Part shown: positions 44,832-54,234 of the stretch, piece by piece
Numbering within the stretch: position 1 is the first letter of the stretch
How the letters are laid out: the number at the start of each line of letters is the position of its first letter
NCBI GenBank assembly: GCA_045576335.1
Contig: JAZNGH010000022.1
Coordinates: 8,751-72,750 of the forward strand
Source: Scatosoma sp045576335
GTDB taxonomy: Bacteria > Bacillota > Clostridia > Christensenellales > Borkfalkiaceae
Direction: 5' to 3'
Length of the DNA stretch: 64,000 nt
The notes under the pieces: model-generated
Database searches by the model: none
Told to the model about the DNA's origin: nothing
What the model saw: only the letters and a program-made list of their open reading frames with translations
Made by a program: the position numbers and the translations under genes

Positions 44832-45830
44832 TCAACAATTCCCAAAAAATAACCGTGCCGTAGTGGCGTTCCACGCGGCGGGCGGAGTGAGCTTACCGCA
44901 TTTGACGTCGCTGATTGCGCCGTAAACCGCCTCGTAGAGAAATTGCAGATATCCCTTTTGGAATTTTGCCGCCACCTCGCGGTTTTTCTTGGCGGCGTAT
45001 TCCTTAATCCCCAAAGTCGACGCCACCTCACGGTCGCTGCCCTTTAACAGAGACGTTTCGTACAAAGTACGAAAATACGAAGCGAGTGAGGATAAGAGCG
45101 AATGTTCGTTAAAGCCCTTGGTCATCAATTCCTCGGAAATTTTGATAAAGCCCGCATAATTTTTACGCGAAAGTGCGTTGGCAAGCTCGTAGATTTTATA
45201 CTCCGAATCGGGATAAACGAGCGCGTCTACCGTTTGATCGGTCAGCCTCTCCAAGCCCATGCCCCGACAATAACACAGCAGCTTTTCCGTTTCCTTGGCT
45301 ATCCGCGACATATCCAGCGTACAATACGCGGCAAGCTTTCCGCACGTTACGCCGTCGGCGTACACGCCCTCGCGCTTGCAGGTGACGAATATCCATTTTT
45401 TAATCGTTTCCTCGTCGGCACGGCTACAATCCACGTGCGTCACGTTGGGCTTTTTGGAAAAGTTTGCGCCGCCCGTCTTGGGCTTTGCCGTATTCACGAT
45501 AAGCAAAATGCTATCCGTGGGCGGATTTTCAAAAAGCGGCTTCAAATACGCTTCGTAGTCCTTTTCCGTCGGGTAAAATTCCGTTACCCGCACCACGCGT
45601 TTTTGACTGACGAAAGGAAAGCTGTTCACAGCGTCTACGAGCGGCTTGATATGCTCGCCTTTGAGCGAGCCGCCGTCGAACGAAGCGTAATCCAAGGTCG
45701 GTTCTTGCACGAAACGGCTCTTTATCAGCTGTTCGCCCTTTTCTCTAAAATACGCCTCTTCACCCTCAAAAAGGTATACGGGCATTGCGCCGTTTTCGTC
45801 GGTGAATTTTTTGAAATCAACGTATTTCAT
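44832..45830 (-). CDS. holA: DNA polymerase III subunit delta (HolA)
   Basis: A 332-residue clamp-loader subunit. The N-terminal 'YLFEGEEAYFREKGEQLIKS' and 'VNSFPFVSQKRVVRVTEFY' are typical of delta proteins; the 'PPTDSILLIVNTAKPKTGG' strand and C-terminal 'SLLSSLASYFRTLYETSLL' helical domain complete the fold. It opens the beta clamp on DNA. It follows the comEC gene by 57 bases but has its own promoter (45852-45880) and AGGAGG site. comEC-holA is a frequent gene order in Firmicutes. Confidence 0.93.
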   Translation of the reverse strand: MKYVDFKKFTDENGAMPVYLFEGEEAYFREKGEQLIKSRFVQEPTLDYASFDGGSLKGEHIKPLVDAVNSFPFVSQKRVVRVTEFYPTEKDYEAYLKPLFENPPTDSILLIVNTAKPKTGGANFSKKPNVTHVDCSRADEETIKKWIFVTCKREGVYADGVTCGKLAAYCTLDMSRIAKETEKLLCYCRGMGLERLTDQTVDALVYPDSEYKIYELANALSRKNYAGFIKISEELMTKGFNEHSLLSSLASYFRTLYETSLLKGSDREVASTLGIKEYAAKKNREVAAKFQKGYLQFLYEAVYGAISDVKCGKLTPPAAWNATTARLFFGNC

Positions 45831-45851
45831 TGCAAAAGCCTCCTATTCTTC

Positions 45852-45880
45852 ATTATAACACACTATGCAGAAAAAAGCAA
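45852..45880 (-). promoter_or_regulatory. Promoter of holA
   Basis: TATAAT (45852-45857) and TTGCTT (45875-45880), 17-bp spacer, minus strand. Confidence 0.65.
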
Positions 45881-45887
45881 GAAAATT

Positions 45888-47513
45888 TTAATACGTAAAT
45901 AGCAGGCAAAGGAAAAACGCCGCAAAATACACGATTGCAAGTATTCGTTTTTGCAAGGTAGGAATATTCCATTTATCCGTACAAAACAGCAGCGCGGCGT
46001 AATAACAAAGTACGGACGCAAAATTAAGCGTGACACCCTCTATGCAAAAGACGGAAAAATCCACCGTTTGAAAGAGTAGCAGCAACGCCGACCATACGGC
46101 GTTTGGCAAAAACAGTATATACGGAGCTACACTCAACGGCAACACGCAAGCAAGCGCAACGAATACAAGCAAAATGGAAAATATTGCACTCACTATCGGC
46201 ACGAACAGACAGTTCAAAAGCAACGAAAACACCGCAATATACCCAAACGAAGCAAGTAAAATGGGTGCGGTGGCGAGCTGTGCGGAAACAGTCACGGAAA
46301 GATAGCCCACGCAAGCGCGTGCAACGCTTTGCCACAGTGTAAACGGGCGGGTATTTCCGTCGCTATCCCTTTTCTTTTCTATGCGAAATAGCCCTGCAAG
46401 CGGACGAGACAGCAAGACAATCCCAAAACACGCGGCAAAGGAAAGTAAAAACCCAACGGAAAAGAGCGAGGAGGGCGTAAGCAGAACGTTTACGATTACA
46501 GCAAAGGCAATCGCTTCCAGCGGATCGTATTTCAAGCCAAGAAGCGAAAACGCGTAGAGCGTAAGACAGGTGACGATTGCGCGAACAACGGAAGCGGAAA
46601 ACCCGCAAACGCCGCCGTAAAAGAGCAATATGCCCGCTAATAGCGCAAAGCGTACGCCTTTGGGCGCGCGGGAAAGCCCCGTCTTTTTGACAATCAACAG
46701 ACAAAACGCGTGCAGCGCGCCGATATGTAAGCCCGAAACGGCAAAAATATGCGCGATACCGCCGCGACGGATATTTTCCAGCAACCCTTCCTCCATTCCG
46801 CCCGTATCGCCGATCAGCACCGCCATTGTGACGGCGGCGGGCGTTTCGTCCATACCCGCCTGTAAGGTGTCCTTGACCCGTTGTCTTATATCCAAGAACA
46901 GATCGGGCGTATGCCCCGTAACCGCACACTCGTCCGCGTACGCATAGTAACGCGTTTTTTCGCGTAAGGCAGCGGTATTTAAGCCGTAATCCCCGAAAGG
47001 CTCCGTTTGCGTATATACCCGCGCGCGAAATAACACCTCGTCGGACAACTTGCACACTTGCGCATACGAGGCAGGCAGGTATGCGACGAGTGTCCCGCTT
47101 TCCCCGTTTCCACCTATAAAAATACCGTCGAGAAGCACCCGCGTTCCCTTCTCCGTTTCAATGCATTCTACCACCCGTCCCACGACGGTCTGTTCACCCT
47201 CGTAGCGTTTGGCGGCTTGAAAATCGTACAGTTGCAACGCAAACGCGCCCGCGCCAATGCCAAAACACACGACGGGCGCAAGCAAAGAAAGCAATACGCG
47301 CTTTGCCCCTACCCGCCTATACGTGCATAAAAAGGCAAGCGCACCCAATACAGGCAAAAGGCAAAGCCACCAAAAGGAAAACTTAAAAAGAAAATGCAGA
47401 TATACGAACACCACACCAAGGCATAAAAAAATTGCGAAAAAGAGAACGGGACGGAAATTAAATAGTTTTTCCGTCCTTTCCGTTCCGTTTTCCGCTATCC
47501 GTTCTCGTTCCAT
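45888..47513 (-). CDS. comEC: ComEC/Rec2 competence channel, lacking the MBL domain
   Basis: About 541 residues, start chosen at the ATG at 47513 (two bases after the stop of the giant helicase gene). N-terminal helices, an OB-like DUF4131 domain, then the ComEC membrane core with 'LIGDTGGMEEGLLENIRRGG' and 'IAHIFAVSGLHIGALHAFCLL' signatures. B. subtilis ComEC is ~776 residues because it carries a C-terminal metallo-beta-lactamase domain; this protein ends after the last helices ('ILAIVYFAAFFLCLLFTY') without it. It imports single-stranded DNA during competence. No visible ribosome site, so translation probably depends on coupling. It contains one copy of the recurrent motif at 47074-47086. 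Confidence 0.9.
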   Translation of the reverse strand: MERERIAENGTERTEKLFNFRPVLFFAIFLCLGVVFVYLHFLFKFSFWWLCLLPVLGALAFLCTYRRVGAKRVLLSLLAPVVCFGIGAGAFALQLYDFQAAKRYEGEQTVVGRVVECIETEKGTRVLLDGIFIGGNGESGTLVAYLPASYAQVCKLSDEVLFRARVYTQTEPFGDYGLNTAALREKTRYYAYADECAVTGHTPDLFLDIRQRVKDTLQAGMDETPAAVTMAVLIGDTGGMEEGLLENIRRGGIAHIFAVSGLHIGALHAFCLLIVKKTGLSRAPKGVRFALLAGILLFYGGVCGFSASVVRAIVTCLTLYAFSLLGLKYDPLEAIAFAVIVNVLLTPSSLFSVGFLLSFAACFGIVLLSRPLAGLFRIEKKRDSDGNTRPFTLWQSVARACVGYLSVTVSAQLATAPILLASFGYIAVFSLLLNCLFVPIVSAIFSILLVFVALACVLPLSVAPYILFLPNAVWSALLLLFQTVDFSVFCIEGVTLNFASVLCYYAALLFCTDKWNIPTLQKRILAIVYFAAFFLCLLFTY

Positions 47514-47514
47514 A

Positions 47515-50500
47515 TTAAGCCAAAGATATCCTATCCGAAACCGAACGCACAAACAAGCCTTTTTCCTCGCCCAGCGTTACGCAATCGTTGATATATGCCG
47601 CAAATTTATCGCTCGGGCGCGCAATACGTAATACGGAAGCTACAATCGTACGTATCTCTTCCATATACAGTGCAACCTTATCCTCCAACGCCCCGCGAAC
47701 GATTGCCACGAGTTCGTACGGTGTATAATCGTACTCGTTTTTCCGAAGCGACTCGCCCGTTTCCACACGGTACTTTTCAAAGCCCACGCATTTATCCGTT
47801 TTACGGTAAAACGCCGTGCCGAATATGCGTTCGTACTTAAAGCCGCAAAGCGCGATAAGTGCCTGCATACGCGCCTCCACCTTCACGCCGTATTTGGTTA
47901 TTCCAAGCGAAGCAAGACATCTTCTCACGAGGAAATCGTAAGAAATAGGCTCTTCCGCCGCCACGACCGTTTTCAAACGGGCAATAATTTCTTTATCGTT
48001 TTCACCCGAGGTCACGAAGGTTGCGTTTTCGAAGCGTTGTTCCAGCGTCGCTTTTTTATACGCTTTCTTACCGCGATTCAGCTCCGCGCCACCCTTTCTA
48101 TCTGCACCCGTGAGCTTATCGAGCACGTCCTTAATTTTTTTGATTTCGCGCTTGGGGTTGTTATAGTAATTGACCGTAAACAGCCGCAAAACGTTCCAGT
48201 TGTTGCGTTTCAAGGTCTGAATTTGCAACACGTTGCGGTCTTTGATAGAGAAATGGTTGGGCGTATCGCACATAATCGCCAGAATGAATTTATGCCGATT
48301 TTTTGGGTCTACCACGGCGACGTCGATTTTGAAACCCGAAACACCCACGTCGTAACGGCACTCGTAGCCGTAGGAGGACAGCTCCTCCGCGATATATTTT
48401 CCAAGCCCCGCTTTTTTCGCCACGAGGTCGCCCGAAGAAATGGCAAGATTCGTCCTGCCCTTTTCCGCAAAGTCCAAAAACGCCTTTAACCCCGCCACGC
48501 CCTTGGAGTTGGTTTTGGACAGGTCGATCATTGCGCCCGTCATAGACGAGAACACGACCATCTCCTCTCTTGCACGGGAAACGGCAACGTTGAGCCGCCG
48601 CCACCCGCCCGCTTGATTGAGCGGACCGAAATTGAGGGATATCCGACCGAATTTATCAGGTCCATAGCACACGGAGAACAGCACGACGTCGCGCTCGTCA
48701 CCTTGCACGTTTTCCAAATTTTTGACGAATAACGGCTCTTCCCGCTCGTACGCTTCGCGTTCCAAGTGTTTTTCCGCGATTGCCGCGGAAAGCTTGCGTT
48801 CGATATATTCCTTTTGCACGTTGGAGAACGTGACGATACCCATACTCGATTTTTTGGTTTGCGGGTCGGTAAGCCTTCTCACGACCTCCGCCACGAGCGC
48901 GTCGCCCTCCGCCTTGTTTTTCTTGGACAAGCCGCGGTCGTACACGCCGTCCTCCACCAAGGTAAAGTGTACCTTGCTTGCCAACGCGTCGGGGGACGGG
49001 AAGGTACAAAGACGGCTTTCGTAATACATAAGGTTGGAAAAAGCAATCAGGCTTTCGTGTTTACTACGATAATGCCAAGTCAAATGCCGCTGGGGCATAT
49101 TGATTGCAAGGCAATCGTCCAAAACACTCTCCATATCCTCGTTTTCCAAATCGTCCTCGTCGATATAGGTACTGTGGAAAAAGGTCGTCGGCGGAAGCTG
49201 GCGAGGGTCGCCCACGACGATTGCCGCTTTCGCGCGCGCAAGAGAACAAATCGCCTCCGCCGTCGGGATTTGCGAAGCCTCGTCGAAAATGACCAAATCG
49301 AACAGTCCGTTTTCGGGCTGTAAATATTGCGAAACGGTGATCGGACTCATCAGCATACACGGCGCAACCGTCTTGATAAGCTCGGGGATTTCCTCAAACA
49401 GCTTACGGAGCCCCATACCGCGCAGGTTGGATTTTGCGTAGCGTTGGAAATTCGCCACCTCCAAGCTCAAACTCCCCTCCGTAGAAGGCGTGGGAAGCGT
49501 TGCGATCAGCTTGGCGCGGATTGCTTCCTTGGTAAGACGGGCAAACTCTTCCATCGTCAAGCGCAAGCTCTCCGATTTCTCCTCGCAAACGGCGGCAGAG
49601 AAGCGCGCAAGCACGGGGTCGAGCGGGATATTCGTCTGCAAGAAATTTTTATAGATGTTCTTTTCAAAGCTGTCGACGATATTTTCGCTCGTTACCATAC
49701 CGTTTTCCAAAGCCGCGGTAATAAAGGTCAAGCCCGCCTCATCCAACGCTTTCGCCGTCTTTTTATACATACACCAAGGCGCGAGCATATCGATATTTTC
49801 AATCAACGCGCCTGCTTTCGCCGTATATTCTTCCAAAACGTCCTCTTCGGGAAGCTTGGTTTTATCTGCCGCCGTCACTTGCAAAAAGCTCTCTTCGGCC
49901 GCGCGGAAGCTTTCAATCGAGTGCATAAGCGCATTCAAAACGGGTGCGGAATAGCCCGTTGCCGCACGGATACACATACTGTTAAAGCTGTCGGCGTTAT
50001 AGTCCATAAACACCGAAGCGCACAGCTCGTGCAAGGTATACAGCTCTTTAAGGAAATTTTGACGGGCGTCGAAGAAGTCCACGCGCCCAAAGGCAAAGGT
50101 GAAATATTGCGAGAGCGAGGTAGAACTCTTAACCACCTTCATTGCCTCGTAAATATCGCAAAGGTTTTGCATATCTCGCAAAATATCCTCTTGCGCGTCG
50201 CTCTTCAAGGCTACCCGCGCCAGCTTTTTCACGAGCGCGCGAAGCAGCTTGTTCTTTTGGATATCCCCGCCCGTTTCCAGCCATTTCACGAGCGCGCCGT
50301 ATTCGGAAGCGGAAAGCTCTACGAGCTTTTTATAACGCTTGAAATACCGTTCCAGACAAGCGTCCAAACGGCGGTTTGCGTTGAAGAAGGCGTAAAATTC
50401 CGTTTCGTCCTCTTTATAGTAACGGTTTAACGCCCCGCCTTGCAGCGTTTTTGCAATCTCGTACAGCGCGTCGAGCCGTTTTCTCGTCAGCTTGCTGATA

Positions 50501-53172
50501 TTTTGGCGGTACAGCTCCAAAAACAGCGCGATATAGTTTTTAAGGTGCTTGATTTCCGCGACCGTCACCTCGCAAGCGCAATACACACAATCGCGGAGCG
50601 TGGGCGTATATTCGGTGAGATTGACGTTGGAAAAGGGCGAATTGTACACGCCGCCACATTCCTTTGCCGCGGCTGCCGCCGCCACCATCATACGCTCGTA
50701 ATTATCGATTTTTTCTTTCGTCAAGCCGTCGTAGAAGGTGCTTTCGATATTCATAATATCGGGCGCGTTCTTGTTTTTCAGACAAACGAGCAACGCCTCG
50801 TACACGGAAACGCCCAAACGCCGCTTTTTATGCAGTGCAAGCAGCGGCTCGTTCAATTCCTCTTTCAAATGCACAATCGCTTCGGATTTCTCCGAAAGGC
50901 GGACCTTCTCCGTTTCTCCCGCAAGCGAAAGCGTAGAGGTCAGCTTTTGCAAAACCTCCGTTTTGTTCGTTTTGTTGGAGTGCAATTCCAGACAAAAATC
51001 ACCCAGTCCCAAACCGTCCAAACGCTTTTTAACAACGGACAACGCCGCTTGCTTTTCCGCGACGAACAGTACGCGTTTGCCGTCGTTTAAGGCGTTGGCG
51101 ATAATGTTGGTGATCGTTTGCGATTTACCCGTACCCGGCGGGCCGTGCAAAACGAAGCTTCTGCCCGTTTGCGACAGCGCAATCGCTTCCCATTGCGAAG
51201 CGTCGGCAGGCAAGGGCGTAAGCGTGGCTTTGGGCGCGGTTTCGTCCTCTTTCAAGCGGACATCGGCGTCGCCGAAGCTTACGGCGTTGTTCAAAAACGC
51301 CGAAACGACGGGATTTTTGGAAAACTCGCCGATATTTTGGCGCAAATCGTACCACATTTGATAGCGCGCAAAGGAGAACGCCGCCAAATACGCGTCGTCG
51401 TAGACCTGCCAATTACGCATACCGCCCGTTTCCATACGGACCATGGCGAGAATTTCGGAAATTTTCAAGCCGTGCGTCGCGCCGTCCAAACCGCGGATAT
51501 CGATATTAAATTCCTGTTTCAAATACTCCAAAAGGGTGGAATTGACGGAAATATCCTCGTCGCTTAATACGACGGAATACCCCGCGCCGCCCTTGCTACG
51601 CTTTAAGGTCACGGGCTGTAAAACGAGGGGCGCAAAATGCTCCGCACCGTCCTCGCGCGCGTACCATTTCAAAAAGCCGAGGGCAAGATAGAGTATCTTC
51701 GTTCCCGATTCCTCGTCCGCTTCCTTGTTCTTTTTCATCAAGCGCGTAACCGTTTCGTTGAGCGTTTTTTCGTCGAGATAGGTACGCAAAATCCCCGAAC
51801 GGTTTTCAATCGCAATCAATTCGCGCATACGCCGCGTTTCTTCCGACGCGCCGAATTTTAAGCCGCGTTTTGCAAGCTCCGTCAGCTCGTGATTTGCGGG
51901 CGCGAGGACGGTTTCCCCGTTTTGAGAAAGCGCGTCCAGCGTTTCGTCTAAATCGGAGCACAGCAAATGCGCCACCGATTTCGCCGTGGAAAAATGCAAC
52001 AGCGTATTTTTCATAGACAAATCAAGCAAACGGCGTTCCCATTGCTTGTCTTTGGTGCGGTCGTTTTCAAGCTTGAAGCTTTGCGGCTCTTTAAGCGAAG
52101 TCGGCTGATAATCGGGCGAGGTGTCCTCCTCGGACAAAATCTCGTAGCCCTTCAAATTGCGCGCGCGAATGGGCAAGGGCAAAACGCGAGAGATACGGCA
52201 ACGGCGAATATCCAAATACCGTTCGTAATAGCTCCCCGCGGCTAATTTTTGCTTAAAATGCGTTTCCGAGGTGGAATACGCCGCGTTTTTATCCGAAAAC
52301 AAATCCTCGACGTCAAAACAGCTTACGTTGTTAATCCCGTCCGAAATATACGCGCTCAATCTGCCCGTATCGTCCGAAACGGTGTCCAAAAAGCAGTTAT
52401 CATACAGCCATACGCCGCAAGTAATTTCCTTGTCCCCAAACACGAGCAAGGGGTGTAAGCCAAGGCTTTCCAAGCACGCGCAAGCAAACAACGCCATTTC
52501 CAGCGCGCTCGCTTTTTTTTCGGCAAGAATACGCACGCCCGCGCCCGCTTCCACGAAACGGGAGATATCCGCTTCCTTTTTATCGACCGCCAAACGGCGA
52601 ATCGCCGCAAACACCGCCGCCGCAATACGGCGCACGGCGTTTTTATCGTTGCCCACGTAACCGCTGCCAAGCTCGCAATCGGCGTTCCATTTTTTCAGCT
52701 GCTGTAATGCGTCGGCGTGGATTTTACCGCAATCGGCAAGGCGAGGGCGAACGAACGCGGCAAGCTGTTCCACGTCGCCCTCCGTGCCCTCCCAATAATC
52801 AAAGGGCAGCGTGGTGACCTCCCAGCTCTTTTGTGTAATCGTCTTTTTGTCCTTTTTTAAGGTGGCGGTGATTTTTTCCACGCGAAGCTCGTCCGCGCCC
52901 GAAAAATAATGGGGCGATAAAATATTATCCAGCTCCACCTTTACCACGCTTTCAAAGGGAATTTCCTCAAACGTCTTTTCGCACGTTAAAAGCATACCGT
53001 TTTCGTTTTCAATCGTCAGCGTCAAATCTTGCGCGGCTTCCTCCGCGGCATTCGCAATCTGCAACGACAAAAACAGCGGACGGCGCGTAAAATAATCGAC
53101 GTAAGACACGACCTTCGCCGTTTCCCCGTCCAGCGTAATCCACTCTTCCCACTTTTTCGCTTTTTGCGCCAT
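47515..53172 (-). CDS. Giant DUF4011-type helicase with Vsr-like nuclease
   Basis: About 1885 residues; start at the ATG at 53172 (Met-Ala-Gln-Lys), with GAGAGGTG upstream and a promoter at 53198-53226. Layout: N-terminal beta-rich and DUF4011-like region to ~600, superfamily-1 helicase with Walker A 'LHGPPGTGKSQTITNII' near 676, Walker B 'DLVIFDEASQIPTAEAI' near 1293, 'NVQGDERDVVLFSVCYG', 'LNVAVSRAREEMVVF', then a Vsr/DUF559-type endonuclease near 1580-1670 ('ECRYDVGVSGFKIDVAVV') and a DUF3320-like C-terminus. Relatives with this architecture are found in anti-phage islands in other bacteria, though some may be housekeeping. It is unusually large and overlaps comEC. Confidence 0.88.
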   Translation of the reverse strand: MAQKAKKWEEWITLDGETAKVVSYVDYFTRRPLFLSLQIANAAEEAAQDLTLTIENENGMLLTCEKTFEEIPFESVVKVELDNILSPHYFSGADELRVEKITATLKKDKKTITQKSWEVTTLPFDYWEGTEGDVEQLAAFVRPRLADCGKIHADALQQLKKWNADCELGSGYVGNDKNAVRRIAAAVFAAIRRLAVDKKEADISRFVEAGAGVRILAEKKASALEMALFACACLESLGLHPLLVFGDKEITCGVWLYDNCFLDTVSDDTGRLSAYISDGINNVSCFDVEDLFSDKNAAYSTSETHFKQKLAAGSYYERYLDIRRCRISRVLPLPIRARNLKGYEILSEEDTSPDYQPTSLKEPQSFKLENDRTKDKQWERRLLDLSMKNTLLHFSTAKSVAHLLCSDLDETLDALSQNGETVLAPANHELTELAKRGLKFGASEETRRMRELIAIENRSGILRTYLDEKTLNETVTRLMKKNKEADEESGTKILYLALGFLKWYAREDGAEHFAPLVLQPVTLKRSKGGAGYSVVLSDEDISVNSTLLEYLKQEFNIDIRGLDGATHGLKISEILAMVRMETGGMRNWQVYDDAYLAAFSFARYQMWYDLRQNIGEFSKNPVVSAFLNNAVSFGDADVRLKEDETAPKATLTPLPADASQWEAIALSQTGRSFVLHGPPGTGKSQTITNIIANALNDGKRVLFVAEKQAALSVVKKRLDGLGLGDFCLELHSNKTNKTEVLQKLTSTLSLAGETEKVRLSEKSEAIVHLKEELNEPLLALHKKRRLGVSVYEALLVCLKNKNAPDIMNIESTFYDGLTKEKIDNYERMMVAAAAAAKECGGVYNSPFSNVNLTEYTPTLRDCVYCACEVTVAEIKHLKNYIALFLELYRQNISKLTRKRLDALYEIAKTLQGGALNRYYKEDETEFYAFFNANRRLDACLERYFKRYKKLVELSASEYGALVKWLETGGDIQKNKLLRALVKKLARVALKSDAQEDILRDMQNLCDIYEAMKVVKSSTSLSQYFTFAFGRVDFFDARQNFLKELYTLHELCASVFMDYNADSFNSMCIRAATGYSAPVLNALMHSIESFRAAEESFLQVTAADKTKLPEEDVLEEYTAKAGALIENIDMLAPWCMYKKTAKALDEAGLTFITAALENGMVTSENIVDSFEKNIYKNFLQTNIPLDPVLARFSAAVCEEKSESLRLTMEEFARLTKEAIRAKLIATLPTPSTEGSLSLEVANFQRYAKSNLRGMGLRKLFEEIPELIKTVAPCMLMSPITVSQYLQPENGLFDLVIFDEASQIPTAEAICSLARAKAAIVVGDPRQLPPTTFFHSTYIDEDDLENEDMESVLDDCLAINMPQRHLTWHYRSKHESLIAFSNLMYYESRLCTFPSPDALASKVHFTLVEDGVYDRGLSKKNKAEGDALVAEVVRRLTDPQTKKSSMGIVTFSNVQKEYIERKLSAAIAEKHLEREAYEREEPLFVKNLENVQGDERDVVLFSVCYGPDKFGRISLNFGPLNQAGGWRRLNVAVSRAREEMVVFSSMTGAMIDLSKTNSKGVAGLKAFLDFAEKGRTNLAISSGDLVAKKAGLGKYIAEELSSYGYECRYDVGVSGFKIDVAVVDPKNRHKFILAIMCDTPNHFSIKDRNVLQIQTLKRNNWNVLRLFTVNYYNNPKREIKKIKDVLDKLTGADRKGGAELNRGKKAYKKATLEQRFENATFVTSGENDKEIIARLKTVVAAEEPISYDFLVRRCLASLGITKYGVKVEARMQALIALCGFKYERIFGTAFYRKTDKCVGFEKYRVETGESLRKNEYDYTPYELVAIVRGALEDKVALYMEEIRTIVASVLRIARPSDKFAAYINDCVTLGEEKGLFVRSVSDRISLA

Positions 53173-53197
53173 AACCCAACACCTCTCTTTCCCCTCT

Positions 53198-53226
53198 ATT
53201 ATACACGTAATTACAAAAAAAATCAA
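53198..53226 (-). promoter_or_regulatory. Promoter of giant helicase gene
   Basis: TATAAT (53198-53203) and TTGATT (53221-53226), 17-bp spacer, minus strand, 26 bases before the ATG. Confidence 0.7.
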
Positions 53227-53298
53227 CCCCTCCGCAAAAAGAAAACCTCGCCCCTTTCCAAAAAATAACTTTTTTTCAAAAAAACGCTCGCCAAACGC

Positions 53299-53340
53299 TT
53301 GACAAGCAATACTATGCAATGTATAATATTATGCAAAAGG
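53299..53340 (+). promoter_or_regulatory. Promoter and likely PadR operator
   Basis: TTGACA (53299-53304), 17-bp spacer, TATAAT (53322-53327). A perfect ATAATATTAT palindrome overlaps the -10 and TATGCAA occurs on both sides, suggesting autoregulation by PadR. Confidence 0.75.
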
Positions 53341-53350
53341 GGGTATCTGA

Positions 53351-53665
53351 ATGGACGCTCAATTAAAGAAAGGACTTTTAGAGATATGCGTACTTTCGGC
53401 GATACGGCGGGAGGAGTCGTACGGATATAAAATCATTTCCGACCTCGCGCCGTACGTGGAGATTTCGGAATCAACGCTATATCCGATTTTGAGAAGGTTG
53501 GAGCAAAACGGCGCGGTGACGACGCGATGCGCGGAGCATAACGGCAGACTTCGCAGATACTTCCGCATCACGCCGTACGGACTGCAAAAAATCGAGGATT
53601 TCGTGGAAACGCTCGACCAATTCCAAAAAATCAGTGAATTTATCATACAAGGAGAACGGGAATGA
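53351..53665 (+). CDS. PadR-family transcriptional regulator
   Basis: A 104-residue winged-helix protein: 'LLEICVLSAIRREESYGYKI' and 'ESTLYPILRRLEQNGAVTTR' are the PadR signature. AAGGGGG precedes the ATG. Its stop overlaps the next start by four bases. PadR proteins usually repress their own operon, and the palindrome over its promoter fits. It is the first gene of a three-gene plus-strand operon. Confidence 0.95.
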   Translation: MDAQLKKGLLEICVLSAIRREESYGYKIISDLAPYVEISESTLYPILRRLEQNGAVTTRCAEHNGRLRRYFRITPYGLQKIEDFVETLDQFQKISEFIIQGERE

Positions 53666-54234
53666 CGAAAAAGATTTGGGAAAAACGTTTGCTTGCACAA
53701 TTAAAGCCGTTATCCAAAGCGGAGCGCAAAAAAATACTTGACTATTACGCGGAAATGTACGGCGACAGACAAGAAGCGGGCTTATCCGAAAGTGCGATTC
53801 TCGCGGAATTCGGCTCACCCGAGGAATGTGCGGCGAGAATCCTTGCCGAAGAGGGCATAACCGTCCAAACCCAGGCAAAGCCGCAAAGGGCGCAAAAGCG
53901 GTATTCGGCGGCGGAAATCGTGGGATTATTCTTTGTATCCTTGATTTTGATTTTGCCGCTTGCGATTTGCGCCCTCGCTTTGATTATCGCGTTCGGCGCG
54001 ACCGCACTTGCGGGCGCGATAGTGGGCGTAGCAGGTGCGGTATACGCGCTCGTTGCCCCGCTCCTTTCTATCGGGCAAGCGGCACCGACCGTTCTTGCAC
54101 ACCTTGGCATGGGACTTACCGCTACGGGCGTAGGCATGGTGCTTTTCGTGCTCTTTTTCCTGCTTACGAAGTGTCTCGCGCTCGGCTCGGCAAAAGCCTT
54201 TACCTTTCTTTATATGCGGAGGAATAGTTTATGA
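53662..54234 (+). CDS. DUF1700-family membrane protein
   Basis: A 190-residue protein. The N-terminal ~70 residues ('KAERKKILDYYAEMYGDRQ', 'SESAILAEFGSPEECAARIL') are the soluble DUF1700 domain; three to four helices follow ('FFVSLILILPLAICALALII', 'ATALAGAIVGVAGAVYALVA'). It usually accompanies PadR and DUF4097 genes in Firmicutes. It overlaps both neighbours by four bases, so it is translationally coupled. Role unknown, perhaps an envelope-stress module. Confidence 0.9.
   Translation: MTKKIWEKRLLAQLKPLSKAERKKILDYYAEMYGDRQEAGLSESAILAEFGSPEECAARILAEEGITVQTQAKPQRAQKRYSAAEIVGLFFVSLILILPLAICALALIIAFGATALAGAIVGVAGAVYALVAPLLSIGQAAPTVLAHLGMGLTATGVGMVLFVLFFLLTKCLALGSAKAFTFLYMRRNSL

Noticed and set aside
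53173..53319. N-terminal extension of the giant helicase
   Set aside because: The region contains its own promoter and lacks conserved sequence; the ATG at 53172 has a ribosome site.
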